Below, piece by piece: positions 44,259 to 54,008 of a stretch of 64,000 nt of DNA. The stretch is taken from assembly GCA_018676675.1 (NCBI GenBank), contig JABHEG010000016.1, positions 1 to 64,000 on the forward strand. The letters are read 5' to 3'. The first letter of the stretch is position 1. Each line of letters starts with the position of its first letter. A program made the translations under genes and the position numbers. The stretch is from Lentisphaerota bacterium. GTDB taxonomy: Bacteria; Verrucomicrobiota; Lentisphaeria; Oligosphaerales; JABHEG01. Below the pieces are notes generated by a model. The model did not search any database. It was not told where the DNA came from and saw nothing but the letters and a program-made list of their open reading frames with translations.

Positions 44259-47200
44259 ATGAAACCAGTCTGGATACTCTGCGTTGTCGCCTTGGGTGCC
44301 CGTTCGCCGGGCGCTGTTCACCCGTGGAAGCCACCCTATCCTGCCGAGAATCTCTTGCCAAACTCGAGCTTCGAGCAGACGAGTGACGCGCGGGAAGTCT
44401 ACCCCATTATCGGGGAGTACCGCCATCGGGGTGCGCGCGAGTGGGTCATCGATGCCGACGAATCCAGGTATGGCGAACAGTCGTTGCGCATGCAGGGAAC
44501 GACTCCCTTCTTCTGGCAAGTGCTCGGTTGGGACTCCAAGGAGAATGTGTTCTCGGTGTACCTGAAAGGCTCCACAGCCGGACAGAAGGTTGAGTTGGGT
44601 TTCGAGCTACTGAGTTTTGTCGATGATGGCGCCGCGAGCGTCGAGGGGCGAGAACGCCTGACGGTCGCTGTGTCTCCTGAGTGGCAGCGCTACGACGTGC
44701 CCAGCGCCATCGACCGCAAACGCGAGGTCTTTGTGCGGCTGCACCTCTTCCGCGCGTGGGTGCGACCGCTGTCGGGGGACAGGCTCTGGGTGGATGCCGC
44801 CCAAATCGAGAAAGGGCGGACGACGCCGACCGAGTACAAGGCCGAACGCGGGTACAACGAGCTGGCAGACCTACTCAAGCGTTCTATCACCACGCCGATC
44901 GTCACTGACGGGGCCGATGAGCCGGCCTGGCAGGGCAAGCGTTCGAAGTCGGGCAAGGTGCGGCTGACGGTCCGCGAGACAAGTGGCGTTGCCCGGGATC
45001 AGGAGCCGGCGTGGGGTGGTGTGCCGTTTCCACCGGGAGAGCTTTTCCATGAGAATGCTGTGCAGTTGTACACCGAGGACGGCACCCGCGTGCCGTGCCA
45101 GACACAAGCCCTTGCCCGGCGACACGTTGACGGGAGCATCACGTCGCTGCTCGTGGATGTGCAGGTCAGCCTTCCAGCCAACCGCAACAAGACCTACGAG
45201 TTGCGCTACGGCGGAGCCTCCGATCGGGCAGCACCGAACGGGACTACGCGGTGGGGCCGGGTCCCTCCGGTTGCGTGCCTTGCCCAGCACCTCAGCGGTG
45301 AGACGTTCTCTTCTGAACAGGATGCCGATGCTCCGAGCGAGGTCGAGATCGATGGCCCGTTGCGGCGTGTCACTCGCACGCAGGGCAAACACCGCACCAC
45401 AGCCGGCGACACGTTTCTCGACTACGAACTGCGCATCCACGAGTTCGCCGGCAAGCCCTACGTTCTTGTTGAGGGCACCCTCGAGAACCGTGAAGTTGCC
45501 CTGAATACCCCGGTGCGCGCCGCCTGGATTCAGCTTCTCGCGCAGCCAAACGAAACGGGTGTGTCCCTTGGTATGCTCGAACGCGAGCCGACCACGCTTG
45601 GCGAACACACTACCGCGACCCAGCTGCACAACTACTATGGCGCAGGAGGCTACGACCTTGTTCTGGATGGCAAATCTCCACGAGTTCTGCATGGCGTCCG
45701 AGCCGACGGCCGCCTCGTTGCCAGCAAGACAGAAGTGCGTGTCCTTGACTGGCATGAGCGCAATCCCAAAGCGCTCGCTGCCACTACCGGTGCGAAGGGC
45801 GTCCGCGTCTACCACTGGCCCGCTGAACACGTCCGCTTTGCGGATCTTCCCTTCGGGATGTCGAACACCATGCGCCTCTTCTACGCCCGAGACGGTCGTG
45901 TGCCGACGGGACAGCAACTGCGCATCCAGGTCGATCCCGCCTGGGTGTCGAAGACCGGTGTGTTCGGGCGCTGGCTCACCGAAGAGCAGGCCCAGGCGCA
46001 CTGTCCCCGTCTGACGCGGCGGGTGAACGACTATTTCGCCGCCCTCGTGCACGATCGGGACATCCTCGATCTGACCGGTACGTTCGACTACGGCGATTTT
46101 GGCCAGCCTTGTGCGTGGATGAACAACGAGACGTGCGCATCGCAGCACCTGTGGGTGCAGTATCTTCGCATGGGCGATCCCGCGCTCTTCCGCCGGGCCG
46201 AAGCCATGAGCCTGCACACCCGCGACGTGGACGTGTGCCACATCGGTTCCGGTTCACGCCTCATGCACCACCCGTCGGGCGGCTTTCACACGACTCAGAG
46301 CTGGCACATCGGCCACTACTGGATTACCGGGCTCATCTACCACTATCTGCTCACCGGGGACATGCGCACGTTCAACGTGGTGCGCGATCTCGGGGCCGGC
46401 CCGCTCATCAAGTACCGCAACGCACGCTACACCGGCCGTGAGCGCACGCGCATGCTCTTCCATCTTGCTGAATTGTACGATCTGACGCACCTCACCTGTT
46501 TCCGCCACGCTTTCGAGACCCACTACAACTATGGGAAGCCCACGCTGGCCGCCGACTACTATGGCGGAAGCGGTCTGCTCGCACTCAAACGCTGGTACGA
46601 CGCAACGGGGGAGAGCCCGTACCTCGAGCGTTTCATCACAGATGCCGAGAACGTCGTCAAGGAACGCCCGCCGGATCCTGCCCGAGACGTAGGTTCGGGG
46701 CGTGGATGGCACATCTTCTCTGCGATGGCCGAGGCCGCGCGAGTCACCGGCGATCGTCAGTTCATCGACGCGTTTCACCGACGCCTGGTCTGGTATCTGG
46801 TCAGCGTGCAGGGGTTTGACCACAGTGCAGTGCGGGGATTCGAGTTCATGGAGGCTGCGCAGCGGCTTGGGATTCCTGAGCACGAATCCATGCCTGAACA
46901 CCTCGTGGGCATCGACATTTTCACTGGGCTGAGTGCCAAGTTCCGCATGCGTGTGCATGATGAGAAGGACGAGCCGTTCACGATGCGTGTCTACCGCACC
47001 CGGAACTTCCGGGCCAGCCGGCGCAAGACGGCCCCCGACGCACTGTCTTACCGAGTCACACGCCCTGATGGCACGGTGGCAGTGGATGGTCGCTTTGCAG
47101 GCACCGCCTACCAGACACGCCGCATCGACGTGCCCGCCGACGGTCAGCGTGGCGATTACGCCGTTGACATCGACTGCATCGACGGCGGGCAGGGCGCGTT

Positions 47201-47618
47201 CTCATGCTCACTGCCTGCGGTCTATCTCGACTCCAGCCTGCCGCTCGCGTTCCGACGTATTCGCAGCGCCGCCGGTCTAGCACAGTTCTCCTTCCGGGCG
47301 CCACGCGACACGCCAAACATCCGCTTGAACCTGGCCTGGCGTGACATGCAGGGCCAGGGAACCGGCGTGTGGCTCGAGGACAGCGACGGGCACGTCGTGG
47401 CCCGGGCGCGCTGGATCGTTCCTCTGGGCTTCGAACTCGACCGCTACGGACAAGAGGTGTTCCACACGGACCACCTTGACCTGCCCGTTTCCGAGTCACA
47501 CCGCGGACAGATTCTGACGCTCACGCTCACGGCTGCCAAGTGGATGAAGTGGCAGATCGAGGGCCTTGACGAGCCGTGGCTTGCGCCGACGCGGAGAGCA
47601 TTCACGGAGATGGAATAG
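44259..47618 (+). CDS. Secreted PcRGLX/YetA-like protein (PL26-related)
   Basis: Exported protein of 1119 residues. Starting at the ATG at 44259 gives a signal peptide (KPVWILCVVALGARSPG); an ATG at 44241 is possible and neither has a strong ribosome site. Residues about 25-200 resemble a carbohydrate-binding module (LLPNSSFEQTS...WVDAAQIEKG). The following beta-rich and alpha/alpha-barrel parts match the PcRGLX/YetA-like architecture of exo-rhamnogalacturonan lyases: WGGVPFPPGEL, the GEEYELRYG-like segment KTYELRYGG, then WMNNETCASQHLWVQYLRMGD, FHTTQSWHIGHYWITGLIYHYLLTGD and a GGSGLLALKRWYDATG stretch. Rhamnogalacturonan or a related glycan may be the substrate. First of three plus-strand genes, the next only 15 bases away. 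Confidence 0.78.
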   Translation: MKPVWILCVVALGARSPGAVHPWKPPYPAENLLPNSSFEQTSDAREVYPIIGEYRHRGAREWVIDADESRYGEQSLRMQGTTPFFWQVLGWDSKENVFSVYLKGSTAGQKVELGFELLSFVDDGAASVEGRERLTVAVSPEWQRYDVPSAIDRKREVFVRLHLFRAWVRPLSGDRLWVDAAQIEKGRTTPTEYKAERGYNELADLLKRSITTPIVTDGADEPAWQGKRSKSGKVRLTVRETSGVARDQEPAWGGVPFPPGELFHENAVQLYTEDGTRVPCQTQALARRHVDGSITSLLVDVQVSLPANRNKTYELRYGGASDRAAPNGTTRWGRVPPVACLAQHLSGETFSSEQDADAPSEVEIDGPLRRVTRTQGKHRTTAGDTFLDYELRIHEFAGKPYVLVEGTLENREVALNTPVRAAWIQLLAQPNETGVSLGMLEREPTTLGEHTTATQLHNYYGAGGYDLVLDGKSPRVLHGVRADGRLVASKTEVRVLDWHERNPKALAATTGAKGVRVYHWPAEHVRFADLPFGMSNTMRLFYARDGRVPTGQQLRIQVDPAWVSKTGVFGRWLTEEQAQAHCPRLTRRVNDYFAALVHDRDILDLTGTFDYGDFGQPCAWMNNETCASQHLWVQYLRMGDPALFRRAEAMSLHTRDVDVCHIGSGSRLMHHPSGGFHTTQSWHIGHYWITGLIYHYLLTGDMRTFNVVRDLGAGPLIKYRNARYTGRERTRMLFHLAELYDLTHLTCFRHAFETHYNYGKPTLAADYYGGSGLLALKRWYDATGESPYLERFITDAENVVKERPPDPARDVGSGRGWHIFSAMAEAARVTGDRQFIDAFHRRLVWYLVSVQGFDHSAVRGFEFMEAAQRLGIPEHESMPEHLVGIDIFTGLSAKFRMRVHDEKDEPFTMRVYRTRNFRASRRKTAPDALSYRVTRPDGTVAVDGRFAGTAYQTRRIDVPADGQRGDYAVDIDCIDGGQGAFSCSLPAVYLDSSLPLAFRRIRSAAGLAQFSFRAPRDTPNIRLNLAWRDMQGQGTGVWLEDSDGHVVARARWIVPLGFELDRYGQEVFHTDHLDLPVSESHRGQILTLTLTAAKWMKWQIEGLDEPWLAPTRRAFTEME

Positions 47619-47633
47619 AGAAAGGAGTCTGCC

Positions 47634-49523
47634 ATGGCCGAAGAGAGCATCTTCACGCTGCACGACGACTGGGGTCACGCGGAAATATCACCCCGGGAAC
47701 GGATCCCTGCTGCCGGCCTCGGGACGTGGACGCTCACCTACCGCGCCGGCGCCAATGGCATCAACGTGGGCGGCAGCCTCCGCATCATCCCTCCCTACCA
47801 TGGGAACGTGATCTGGGACGTGGGCAAAGTGACAGCCGTCGCCGATCGACCGGGTGTAGCCCTGGAGGTGCAGACGGACAAGACCCACCCACGGACGTTC
47901 CATCACTCCATGTATCCTGTCATCACCGTCGTCGTCTACGGGCGCCCCATCGAGCCGGATGAGACGATCAGCGTGATCCTCGGCGACACTGGTGGTTACA
48001 ACAGCGGGCGCTTCATTCATGCCCAGGCCCAGGACCACGCGGCGCCAGCCACGTTCGAGGTCTATGTCGATACGATTGGCAACGCCCGGTTCAACCTGGA
48101 GTTGGCCAAGCGCGAACGCTACCATGCTGTTCCGGGCGAACTGGAGATCGAGGTAGTCGCCGGAAAACCCGAGCGTTTCCGCCTTTCGCTGCGGCATCCT
48201 CCCGCCCCTGGTCAGCCAGCCGCCGCAACCCTGACCGCGGAGGACCGGTATGAGAACGTGGTCAAGGACTTTCAGGGCGAGGTGATCCTCCAACCGACCG
48301 CACCCATCGAAGGGCTTCCGCAGGCGGTCCGGCCGACGCCCGACAGCGGTGGAAGTGTGACGTTCGAGTTTCCGGCCCCGGCACCGGGAGCACCGGTCTA
48401 TGTGGCTGCCACCGACTGGCGCAGTGAGATGATCGGTACAAGCAATCCGTTGCAGCCGGACTTCTTTGACGGCTACGAGGCGTACTTCGGGGATCTGCAC
48501 GTGATGACGGGCCAGTGCGGCAACAAGGGCATGATGGGGGGCACAGAGGAGGCGCTCGCGTATGCCCGGTACAATCGGGGACTCGATTTTGGTGCAGTCA
48601 CCAATTCGGGATCGGACTTCAGCACCGACGGCCCCATTTTCGCCAAGTACCACGAGCCACACACGTTTGTGACCATGCCGGCGCGCGAGTGCGGCTACAA
48701 GAGCGGCCACAAGAACGTGTATGTGCTCGATGAGGGACTGGGCTGTCCTTCAGGAACGCCACTCGAGGCGCTCTGGACAGCGTGCGAGCAACACGAGGGC
48801 AAAGGCGGCCGAGCCATGGTGATCTCACATCATCCCAACACGCACTCCGAGACCGACCCCTACGTGGCCTGGGGCGCGGTGAACCTGGATCGCATCAACT
48901 TGCGCTGGGAACGCGTGATCGAGATCTGCCAGACGCGTGCGTCATTCGAGGTCGAGGACATCGGCCGCGAGGGTGTCGTTTTCGGCGGATTCGGCTCGTC
49001 GATCCAGAGCGCTTTGGCCAAGGGACTGCGGTTGGGGTTTGTCGGCGGCACGGACAACCATCGGGCCCGTCCGGGCTCCAAACGCAGTAACCAGTCCGGC
49101 CTCGACGCCAATGAGTTCGTCAACGGTGGTCTCACGTGTGTATTGGCCAAGGAGTTGACGCGTGAGGCCGTTTTTCAGGCGATCTGGGACCGACGCTGCT
49201 ACGCCACAACCAGCGTCCGCACCCTCCTGGATATGCGCGTCAATGACGCGGTGATGGGCAGCGAGATCAGGGCTGATGGACCACGCACCGTGCGTGTCCG
49301 AGCCGTCGGTACGGCCGACATCGCGCGGGTAGTCGTTGTTCGCAATGGGGTGGACATCTACACGAAGCAGGGCGATGGTCGCGTATTGGAGTTTGAGTGG
49401 CAGGACGCGACTCCTTTGGGAGATGTGGCTGCCCCCGATGGCTCCGCATACTACTATGTTCGCCTGGTCCTCAGTGACGGCAATCTGGCCTGGGCCAGCC
49501 CTGTTTGGGTTGACCCGAGCTGA
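47634..49523 (+). CDS. DUF3604 PHP-like protein
   Basis: Protein of 629 residues without signal peptide. The first about 280 residues are beta-rich (WTLTYRAGANGINVGGSLRI, an Ig-like part with LTAEDRYENVV). The second half is a DUF3604/PHP-like metal-dependent fold: YFGDLHVMTG, TEEALAYARYNRGLDFGAVTNSG, VISHHPN and GFVGGTDNHRA, where the His and Asp residues would form the metal centre; the usual first motif GDLHxHT is here GDLHVMT, lacking the second His. It ends with a short beta domain. Function of the family is unclear; related proteins occur in glycan and phosphonate contexts. AAAGGAG precedes the start and the gene lies 15 bases after the PcRGLX-like gene. Confidence 0.75.
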   Translation: MAEESIFTLHDDWGHAEISPRERIPAAGLGTWTLTYRAGANGINVGGSLRIIPPYHGNVIWDVGKVTAVADRPGVALEVQTDKTHPRTFHHSMYPVITVVVYGRPIEPDETISVILGDTGGYNSGRFIHAQAQDHAAPATFEVYVDTIGNARFNLELAKRERYHAVPGELEIEVVAGKPERFRLSLRHPPAPGQPAAATLTAEDRYENVVKDFQGEVILQPTAPIEGLPQAVRPTPDSGGSVTFEFPAPAPGAPVYVAATDWRSEMIGTSNPLQPDFFDGYEAYFGDLHVMTGQCGNKGMMGGTEEALAYARYNRGLDFGAVTNSGSDFSTDGPIFAKYHEPHTFVTMPARECGYKSGHKNVYVLDEGLGCPSGTPLEALWTACEQHEGKGGRAMVISHHPNTHSETDPYVAWGAVNLDRINLRWERVIEICQTRASFEVEDIGREGVVFGGFGSSIQSALAKGLRLGFVGGTDNHRARPGSKRSNQSGLDANEFVNGGLTCVLAKELTREAVFQAIWDRRCYATTSVRTLLDMRVNDAVMGSEIRADGPRTVRVRAVGTADIARVVVVRNGVDIYTKQGDGRVLEFEWQDATPLGDVAAPDGSAYYYVRLVLSDGNLAWASPVWVDPS

Positions 49524-49583
49524 GGAACGAGGGCTGCAAGTGGCAAGATCAGAACGGTATAGCCAATAGAAGTGAGGATTGAC

Positions 49584-50348
49584 ATGGCGTCCCCTGAGTC
49601 CAATATCTGGCCTGACGGCTGTTTGGGTGCGGTATCCATTTCTTTTGATGACGGGCGCCCAAGCCAGCTCGAACGGGCCGTGCCGGTGCTTGACGAGAGA
49701 GGACTCCGCGCAACCTTCTACCTGCCCATGCGCGGAGAGAACTGGCGGGAAGGATACGCGCCCTGGGTCGATGTGGCAGCGAATGGGCACGAGATCGGCA
49801 ACCATACGAAGAGTCACACCTGCTCACGGAATTTCTCATTCCGGAAAGACGGCACCGGCCTGGAAGAGATGACCCTCGAAGAAATTGAAGCGGACATCCT
49901 CGAGGCTGAGGACATGCTGCGGGAACTGGTGCCCAGCCAGACTGAACGCACGTTCTGCTATCCTTGCTACCAGACGTTTGTAGGTGAGGGGGCGACCCGC
50001 CAGAGCTACGTCCCGATTGTGGCCAAGCACTTTGTGGCCGCGCGCTCCACGGGCGAAGTAGGCTGGTTCAACAACCCTCTGAAGATCGACCTCCATTGCC
50101 TGAACTGTGCATCCTACGGACATCTGTCGGGGATCGAGCTCATCGGCCAGGTGGAGCGCGCCTTCCAGAAGAGGCAGTGGATTATCCTCACCTATCACGG
50201 CATCGACGCAGGGAAGCCGGCCCAGGAGTTCGTGGAGATGTGCAACCATTTGGCCGAGCGCCAAGGCCGCATCTGGACTGCTCCGGTTGTCGATGTGGCC
50301 AGACATGTCCGGGACTTCCGGGCTTCCACGATGGACACTCCGGAGTAG
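49584..50348 (+). CDS. Polysaccharide deacetylase (CE4/NodB-like)
   Basis: Protein of 254 residues without signal peptide. The NodB motifs are visible: SISFDDGRP with the Asp-Asp pair at residues 22-23, and HEIGNHTKSHT with metal-binding His74 and His78. TFCYPCYQTF stands where other members have the arginine motif, and ILTYHGID near residue 200 is the last His motif. Predicted to remove acetyl groups from a sugar; a cytoplasmic site would suggest an oligosaccharide substrate. The ATG at 49584 follows AGGA by 6-7 bases; GTG at 49572 is an alternative. It lies 60 bases after the DUF3604 gene and ends the operon. Confidence 0.87.
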   Translation: MASPESNIWPDGCLGAVSISFDDGRPSQLERAVPVLDERGLRATFYLPMRGENWREGYAPWVDVAANGHEIGNHTKSHTCSRNFSFRKDGTGLEEMTLEEIEADILEAEDMLRELVPSQTERTFCYPCYQTFVGEGATRQSYVPIVAKHFVAARSTGEVGWFNNPLKIDLHCLNCASYGHLSGIELIGQVERAFQKRQWIILTYHGIDAGKPAQEFVEMCNHLAERQGRIWTAPVVDVARHVRDFRASTMDTPE

Positions 50349-50445
50349 ATCTCACAGCTCCCAACGCCGTAGGCTGTCTCTCGGGCCGCAGTCACTCCCT
50401 TGGGCGCGCTGTGTGCCACTCCCTGCGCGGCCGCCCTTGCCGGAG

Positions 50446-53400
50446 TTATTCTCCGAGCAGCAGGCGGACGTTTCGGAACAGGCCGCCGGCGAATTTGCTG
50501 TCGTGGACTTTCACCACCAGCAGGTTCTTTCCGCCCCAGCGAATCTGGGGAGGCGGCAGCGGGATCTCAAATGGCTGGTCCCAGATCTCGCCAATGCCTT
50601 TGCCGGTCGATGCCGTGGTGCGTTCGCCCACCAGTTCGCCGTTGAGGTAGACCCATGCCTGTTCGTCGACCCCTCGGAACGCGAGTCTGAGGGCCGCCCC
50701 CCGGTGCTCAACCGGAAGCTCGAAGTGAACGCGATACCACCCCGTTCCGTCATAGGGGCCAATCGTCTTCTCCCAGGCGCCCGGGACGCGGATGGGCTGC
50801 CAGCCGTCGCCGTCAATGCCCTCATTTTGCCACTTCTGCTGCGTTCCCACATCTTGCGGATCCTTCCTGAAGGACCACGTCTCAGGCAGCACGGCAGCAT
50901 CCTCTCCCTCGGCCACGATGCGGAGATAGAGCCCCCAGGGGAAGGTGTTGGTGGTAAGCTGCGTCTGCGAGAGCTTGACCACGATCGTGTTGGTGCCGGC
51001 GACCAACTTCACATCGACGAGCTGCCTGTCCGGCCTGTCCGCATTCAAGCCCTGTCGATGGAACGCTTCGTTGCCGTTCACGGATACGCGGAATGGGAAA
51101 AAGCTGTCCATGCGCAATTGTGCGACCAATGGAGTTGGCGTCTCGTAGACGACAGCTGCGTAGGCATATGAAAGCGTCCAGGCCCTGGGTTTGTGGGCGA
51201 ATGCTCTCTCGAGATTGAGCAGGCCCCCCGCACTCTCGTAATCCCACCATTCCAGCGGCGCCCCGTCGGCTGTACGCAGTGACTGATCAAGAGAACGAAT
51301 GGGCTCGAAACGGTCACGGTTCACGTCGGCGTTCCGGTCACTGTTGTCGAACGGGCCAAGGAGTTTCCACCTCGTGACGAAGCCGAGCTTCTGCGGGAAG
51401 TGCTCAGCGAGGGTCTTCAGTCGCATGGTGGTTGCCCGGCGTCGCGCGTCCACCGCATCGAGGAAGCCCGGGGCTTCCATCGTGTCGATGAGGCCGTCCA
51501 TTCGATCAAATCCGGCCATGGCGGCTTCATAGTTTCCTGCCTGAGCAGCCCAGACTCCGCCCAGATACGCCTCCAGGTAGCGCTGAGACAAATCCACCAT
51601 GGCCACACGCTTGGCATAGGGTGCCTGATCTCCAGTGAGGGAGAGCCCTTGGTCGAGGAACCGACGCGCTGCCTGGACGACGCCCTGTGGGAACATCTCG
51701 TGATAGAACGTGCTGCCTCCACCCACCCGTGTCCGGCCCGCGTGCGGTGTGTCCGCAGTCTTGGCGAGCTCAAGGTAGTACTGTTCCATCGAGTGAGCTG
51801 CCGGACCGAAAAAGTGTTGGCACATGTCGTGCAGAACGGCCTCGGGAGATTGCCGGGGGTCCAGCTTCATGCGCCGAGCGATATACCGGTTGATGTATGT
51901 GGACGCATGAGCCGCGTATTGCGCACCATCCGAGTAGCTGCCTTTGATGCCCACCTCATCGAACAGGTGCTGCAGGGATCGCCCCATCTGCAGGTAAGTG
52001 GGGCAGGGAAGACCCCCGGTCCACGAAATGGGATCGTATTCGTAGGCGTAGGTGTTAGGGGTCAGATTGCGCCAGCGCTGGACCAGAGCATGGAAGTCAG
52101 ATGTGGGGCACGTGTCGTCGGGTGTGAGATGCTGGAGGCAGTGGCTTGAGCGGCAGACGATGATGACGACGTTGTCTTCCGGCGTGACGCGCGTCGGTGG
52201 GTCGATGTGCGTCCAGTAGGCGTAAAATGCGACACAGCGATCTGGGAACTCCTCCCGGATGCCGTTGGCGACGGCATTTGCGAAGGTGAGCACACGGCTG
52301 GTTACTGATGGGGCGCCGTTCGTGGTTGCCCCCGGCATGTCCAGGGCCGTGCAATCCGCACACTGGCAGAAATCGATCCCGTCGTTAGGGTCCATCGGGA
52401 AACTGGCGGCCGTCGGGGATCGCTTGAGAAACGCTTTGGCAGCTCGAATCATCTGGGCGATGACTTCGGGATTGCTTGTGCACAGCTGCCGGGGCTCGCG
52501 CTTGTCCCCGATCAGGGAATACCACTCGGGATGTTCGGCAAAGTGTCGTTTCGGCGGAAGGGCATAGAACCAGTAGTGCTGCCCCGACAGCCAGTGTTGC
52601 CAGCCTCCCAGGTTTCGATTGCCCCACCGAGGGAACGCACTTCGATCCATCGCTGTGTCGGCTCGTGGGGTGATCCGCACCGTCCCTTGCGGTAGGGCGA
52701 GCTGTGTGTGCTTGGGGATGCACTCCCCAAGAGGGCCGGGGATGACCCAACGACAACCCCACTGATGGAGCACGTGGTAGAAGGCGTTCTGCAGGCCCAA
52801 CGCCGTGAAGGCGCGCAGCTCGACGGCGTTTTCCCGGACGTCGACCTCGAAGCTCTGGGTCGTGCGTGGATCGAACCGGCTCGTCTGTGCAGGGACGTCC
52901 AGCAACGTGATCCGGATAGGGATCGTCCTCGCCGGGTCAATCCGACTTTCCTCCTGAGCTCGAAGCCCAACTGTGTTCCAGCCTCCAGAGGCGGGATTGA
53001 GAACGGCTCCACTGTCCGCCGGCGTGGCTTGCCCCTGCCCCGGGGAAACTGCCCACTCGGCGAAGTTCCCCTGCGCCGCTTCCGCTCGGGCAAAGCCGCT
53101 GGCAAAGAGGCCGGCCGCGCCACGGGTGACCCGTACTTGGTTGACGGTGACGGAGGCCTTCCTTCCCTTCGGATGATAGGCGGTCACATGCAGCGTTGCC
53201 TGCCCTCGCCATGTCTGAGCCCATGACTCATCCCACATCTGAGGCCCGTTCTTGTCAGATGTTCCCGGTTGCCTGTCATCGGCTCCAGCCTTGACCGGGT
53301 TGAACCATTGAGTGCTGACCCACGGCCCGCCATTGATCGCATAATTCCCGCGCAGGCAACCGCCTTCTGCGTGGCGTATGTCGAGTGCCATTCGCAGCGA

Positions 53401-53970
53401 GCCCTGAGCTGTGAAATCAGGGGCTTCGGCTTCGACTGAGGCGAACGTGAACGGGCCGTACCCCGGGCCGTAGTACGCCTGGTTCGCAACGGTTAGGGTG
53501 AACGTCAGCTTGCCCTGCCTCTTGTCCCATGTACAGGTCCAGCCCACCTTTTCGCCGGGGGCCGCAAACGGGTGTCCAGGGAAGTGACGTACGGGGCTCA
53601 CAACCAGAGCGACCTGGGCGTTCGGCGCCCCGTAGGCAGAGGCGTCCCTGAGCCCGGTGACGAGGCATCCGAAGCGGGTCGGCTCGGGAGGCGTCGGGTC
53701 GAAGAGTCGCGGTTTCCCGCCGCTCCGCGGCAGGTCGTGACCGGTCATAACTCTGAAGCAGCGCAGGAAGTCTGCAACGGGTTCGGCGACACTAAGTGCG
53801 CCAGCGTCGGCTTCCGTGAGGTCGAGGTAGGCAAGAGGGCGTTCATCGGTGAACAGGATAACCGACGGGGCATCCGCGGCGATGACTCTCCCGGCGATCG
53901 CTGCCAGGAGGATCAATGGTAGGCACCGGGCGGCTGTGGTCCGGGGCGTGGCGGCGTGGCGGTCGTTCAC
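50446..53970 (-). CDS. Secreted DUF4838 protein with jelly-roll tail
   Basis: Exported protein of 1174 residues. The GTG at 53970 follows AGGAG by 6 bases; a signal peptide (ARCLPLILLAAIAGRVIAAD) follows. An insert at about residues 130-330 is beta-rich (YYGPGYGPFTFASVEAEAP). Next come a GH20-type amino cap (TALGLQNAFYHVLHQWGCRWVIPG) and the DUF4838 barrel: HFAEHPEWYSLIGDKR, FPMDPNDGIDFCQCADC and YAYEYDPISWTGG. The carboxy 300 residues contain beta-sandwiches like GH2 sugar-binding domains (GTGWYRVHFELP, GVDEQAWVYLNGELVG). DUF4838 proteins occur in polysaccharide loci; no activity is established to my knowledge. It follows the URO-D-like gene by 38 bases, so co-transcription is likely. Confidence 0.8.
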   Translation of the reverse strand: MNDRHAATPRTTAARCLPLILLAAIAGRVIAADAPSVILFTDERPLAYLDLTEADAGALSVAEPVADFLRCFRVMTGHDLPRSGGKPRLFDPTPPEPTRFGCLVTGLRDASAYGAPNAQVALVVSPVRHFPGHPFAAPGEKVGWTCTWDKRQGKLTFTLTVANQAYYGPGYGPFTFASVEAEAPDFTAQGSLRMALDIRHAEGGCLRGNYAINGGPWVSTQWFNPVKAGADDRQPGTSDKNGPQMWDESWAQTWRGQATLHVTAYHPKGRKASVTVNQVRVTRGAAGLFASGFARAEAAQGNFAEWAVSPGQGQATPADSGAVLNPASGGWNTVGLRAQEESRIDPARTIPIRITLLDVPAQTSRFDPRTTQSFEVDVRENAVELRAFTALGLQNAFYHVLHQWGCRWVIPGPLGECIPKHTQLALPQGTVRITPRADTAMDRSAFPRWGNRNLGGWQHWLSGQHYWFYALPPKRHFAEHPEWYSLIGDKREPRQLCTSNPEVIAQMIRAAKAFLKRSPTAASFPMDPNDGIDFCQCADCTALDMPGATTNGAPSVTSRVLTFANAVANGIREEFPDRCVAFYAYWTHIDPPTRVTPEDNVVIIVCRSSHCLQHLTPDDTCPTSDFHALVQRWRNLTPNTYAYEYDPISWTGGLPCPTYLQMGRSLQHLFDEVGIKGSYSDGAQYAAHASTYINRYIARRMKLDPRQSPEAVLHDMCQHFFGPAAHSMEQYYLELAKTADTPHAGRTRVGGGSTFYHEMFPQGVVQAARRFLDQGLSLTGDQAPYAKRVAMVDLSQRYLEAYLGGVWAAQAGNYEAAMAGFDRMDGLIDTMEAPGFLDAVDARRRATTMRLKTLAEHFPQKLGFVTRWKLLGPFDNSDRNADVNRDRFEPIRSLDQSLRTADGAPLEWWDYESAGGLLNLERAFAHKPRAWTLSYAYAAVVYETPTPLVAQLRMDSFFPFRVSVNGNEAFHRQGLNADRPDRQLVDVKLVAGTNTIVVKLSQTQLTTNTFPWGLYLRIVAEGEDAAVLPETWSFRKDPQDVGTQQKWQNEGIDGDGWQPIRVPGAWEKTIGPYDGTGWYRVHFELPVEHRGAALRLAFRGVDEQAWVYLNGELVGERTTASTGKGIGEIWDQPFEIPLPPPQIRWGGKNLLVVKVHDSKFAGGLFRNVRLLLGE

Positions 53971-54008
53971 ATGTTACTCCTGTAATGGCGCCTCGATCAG
54001 GAGGGCGG

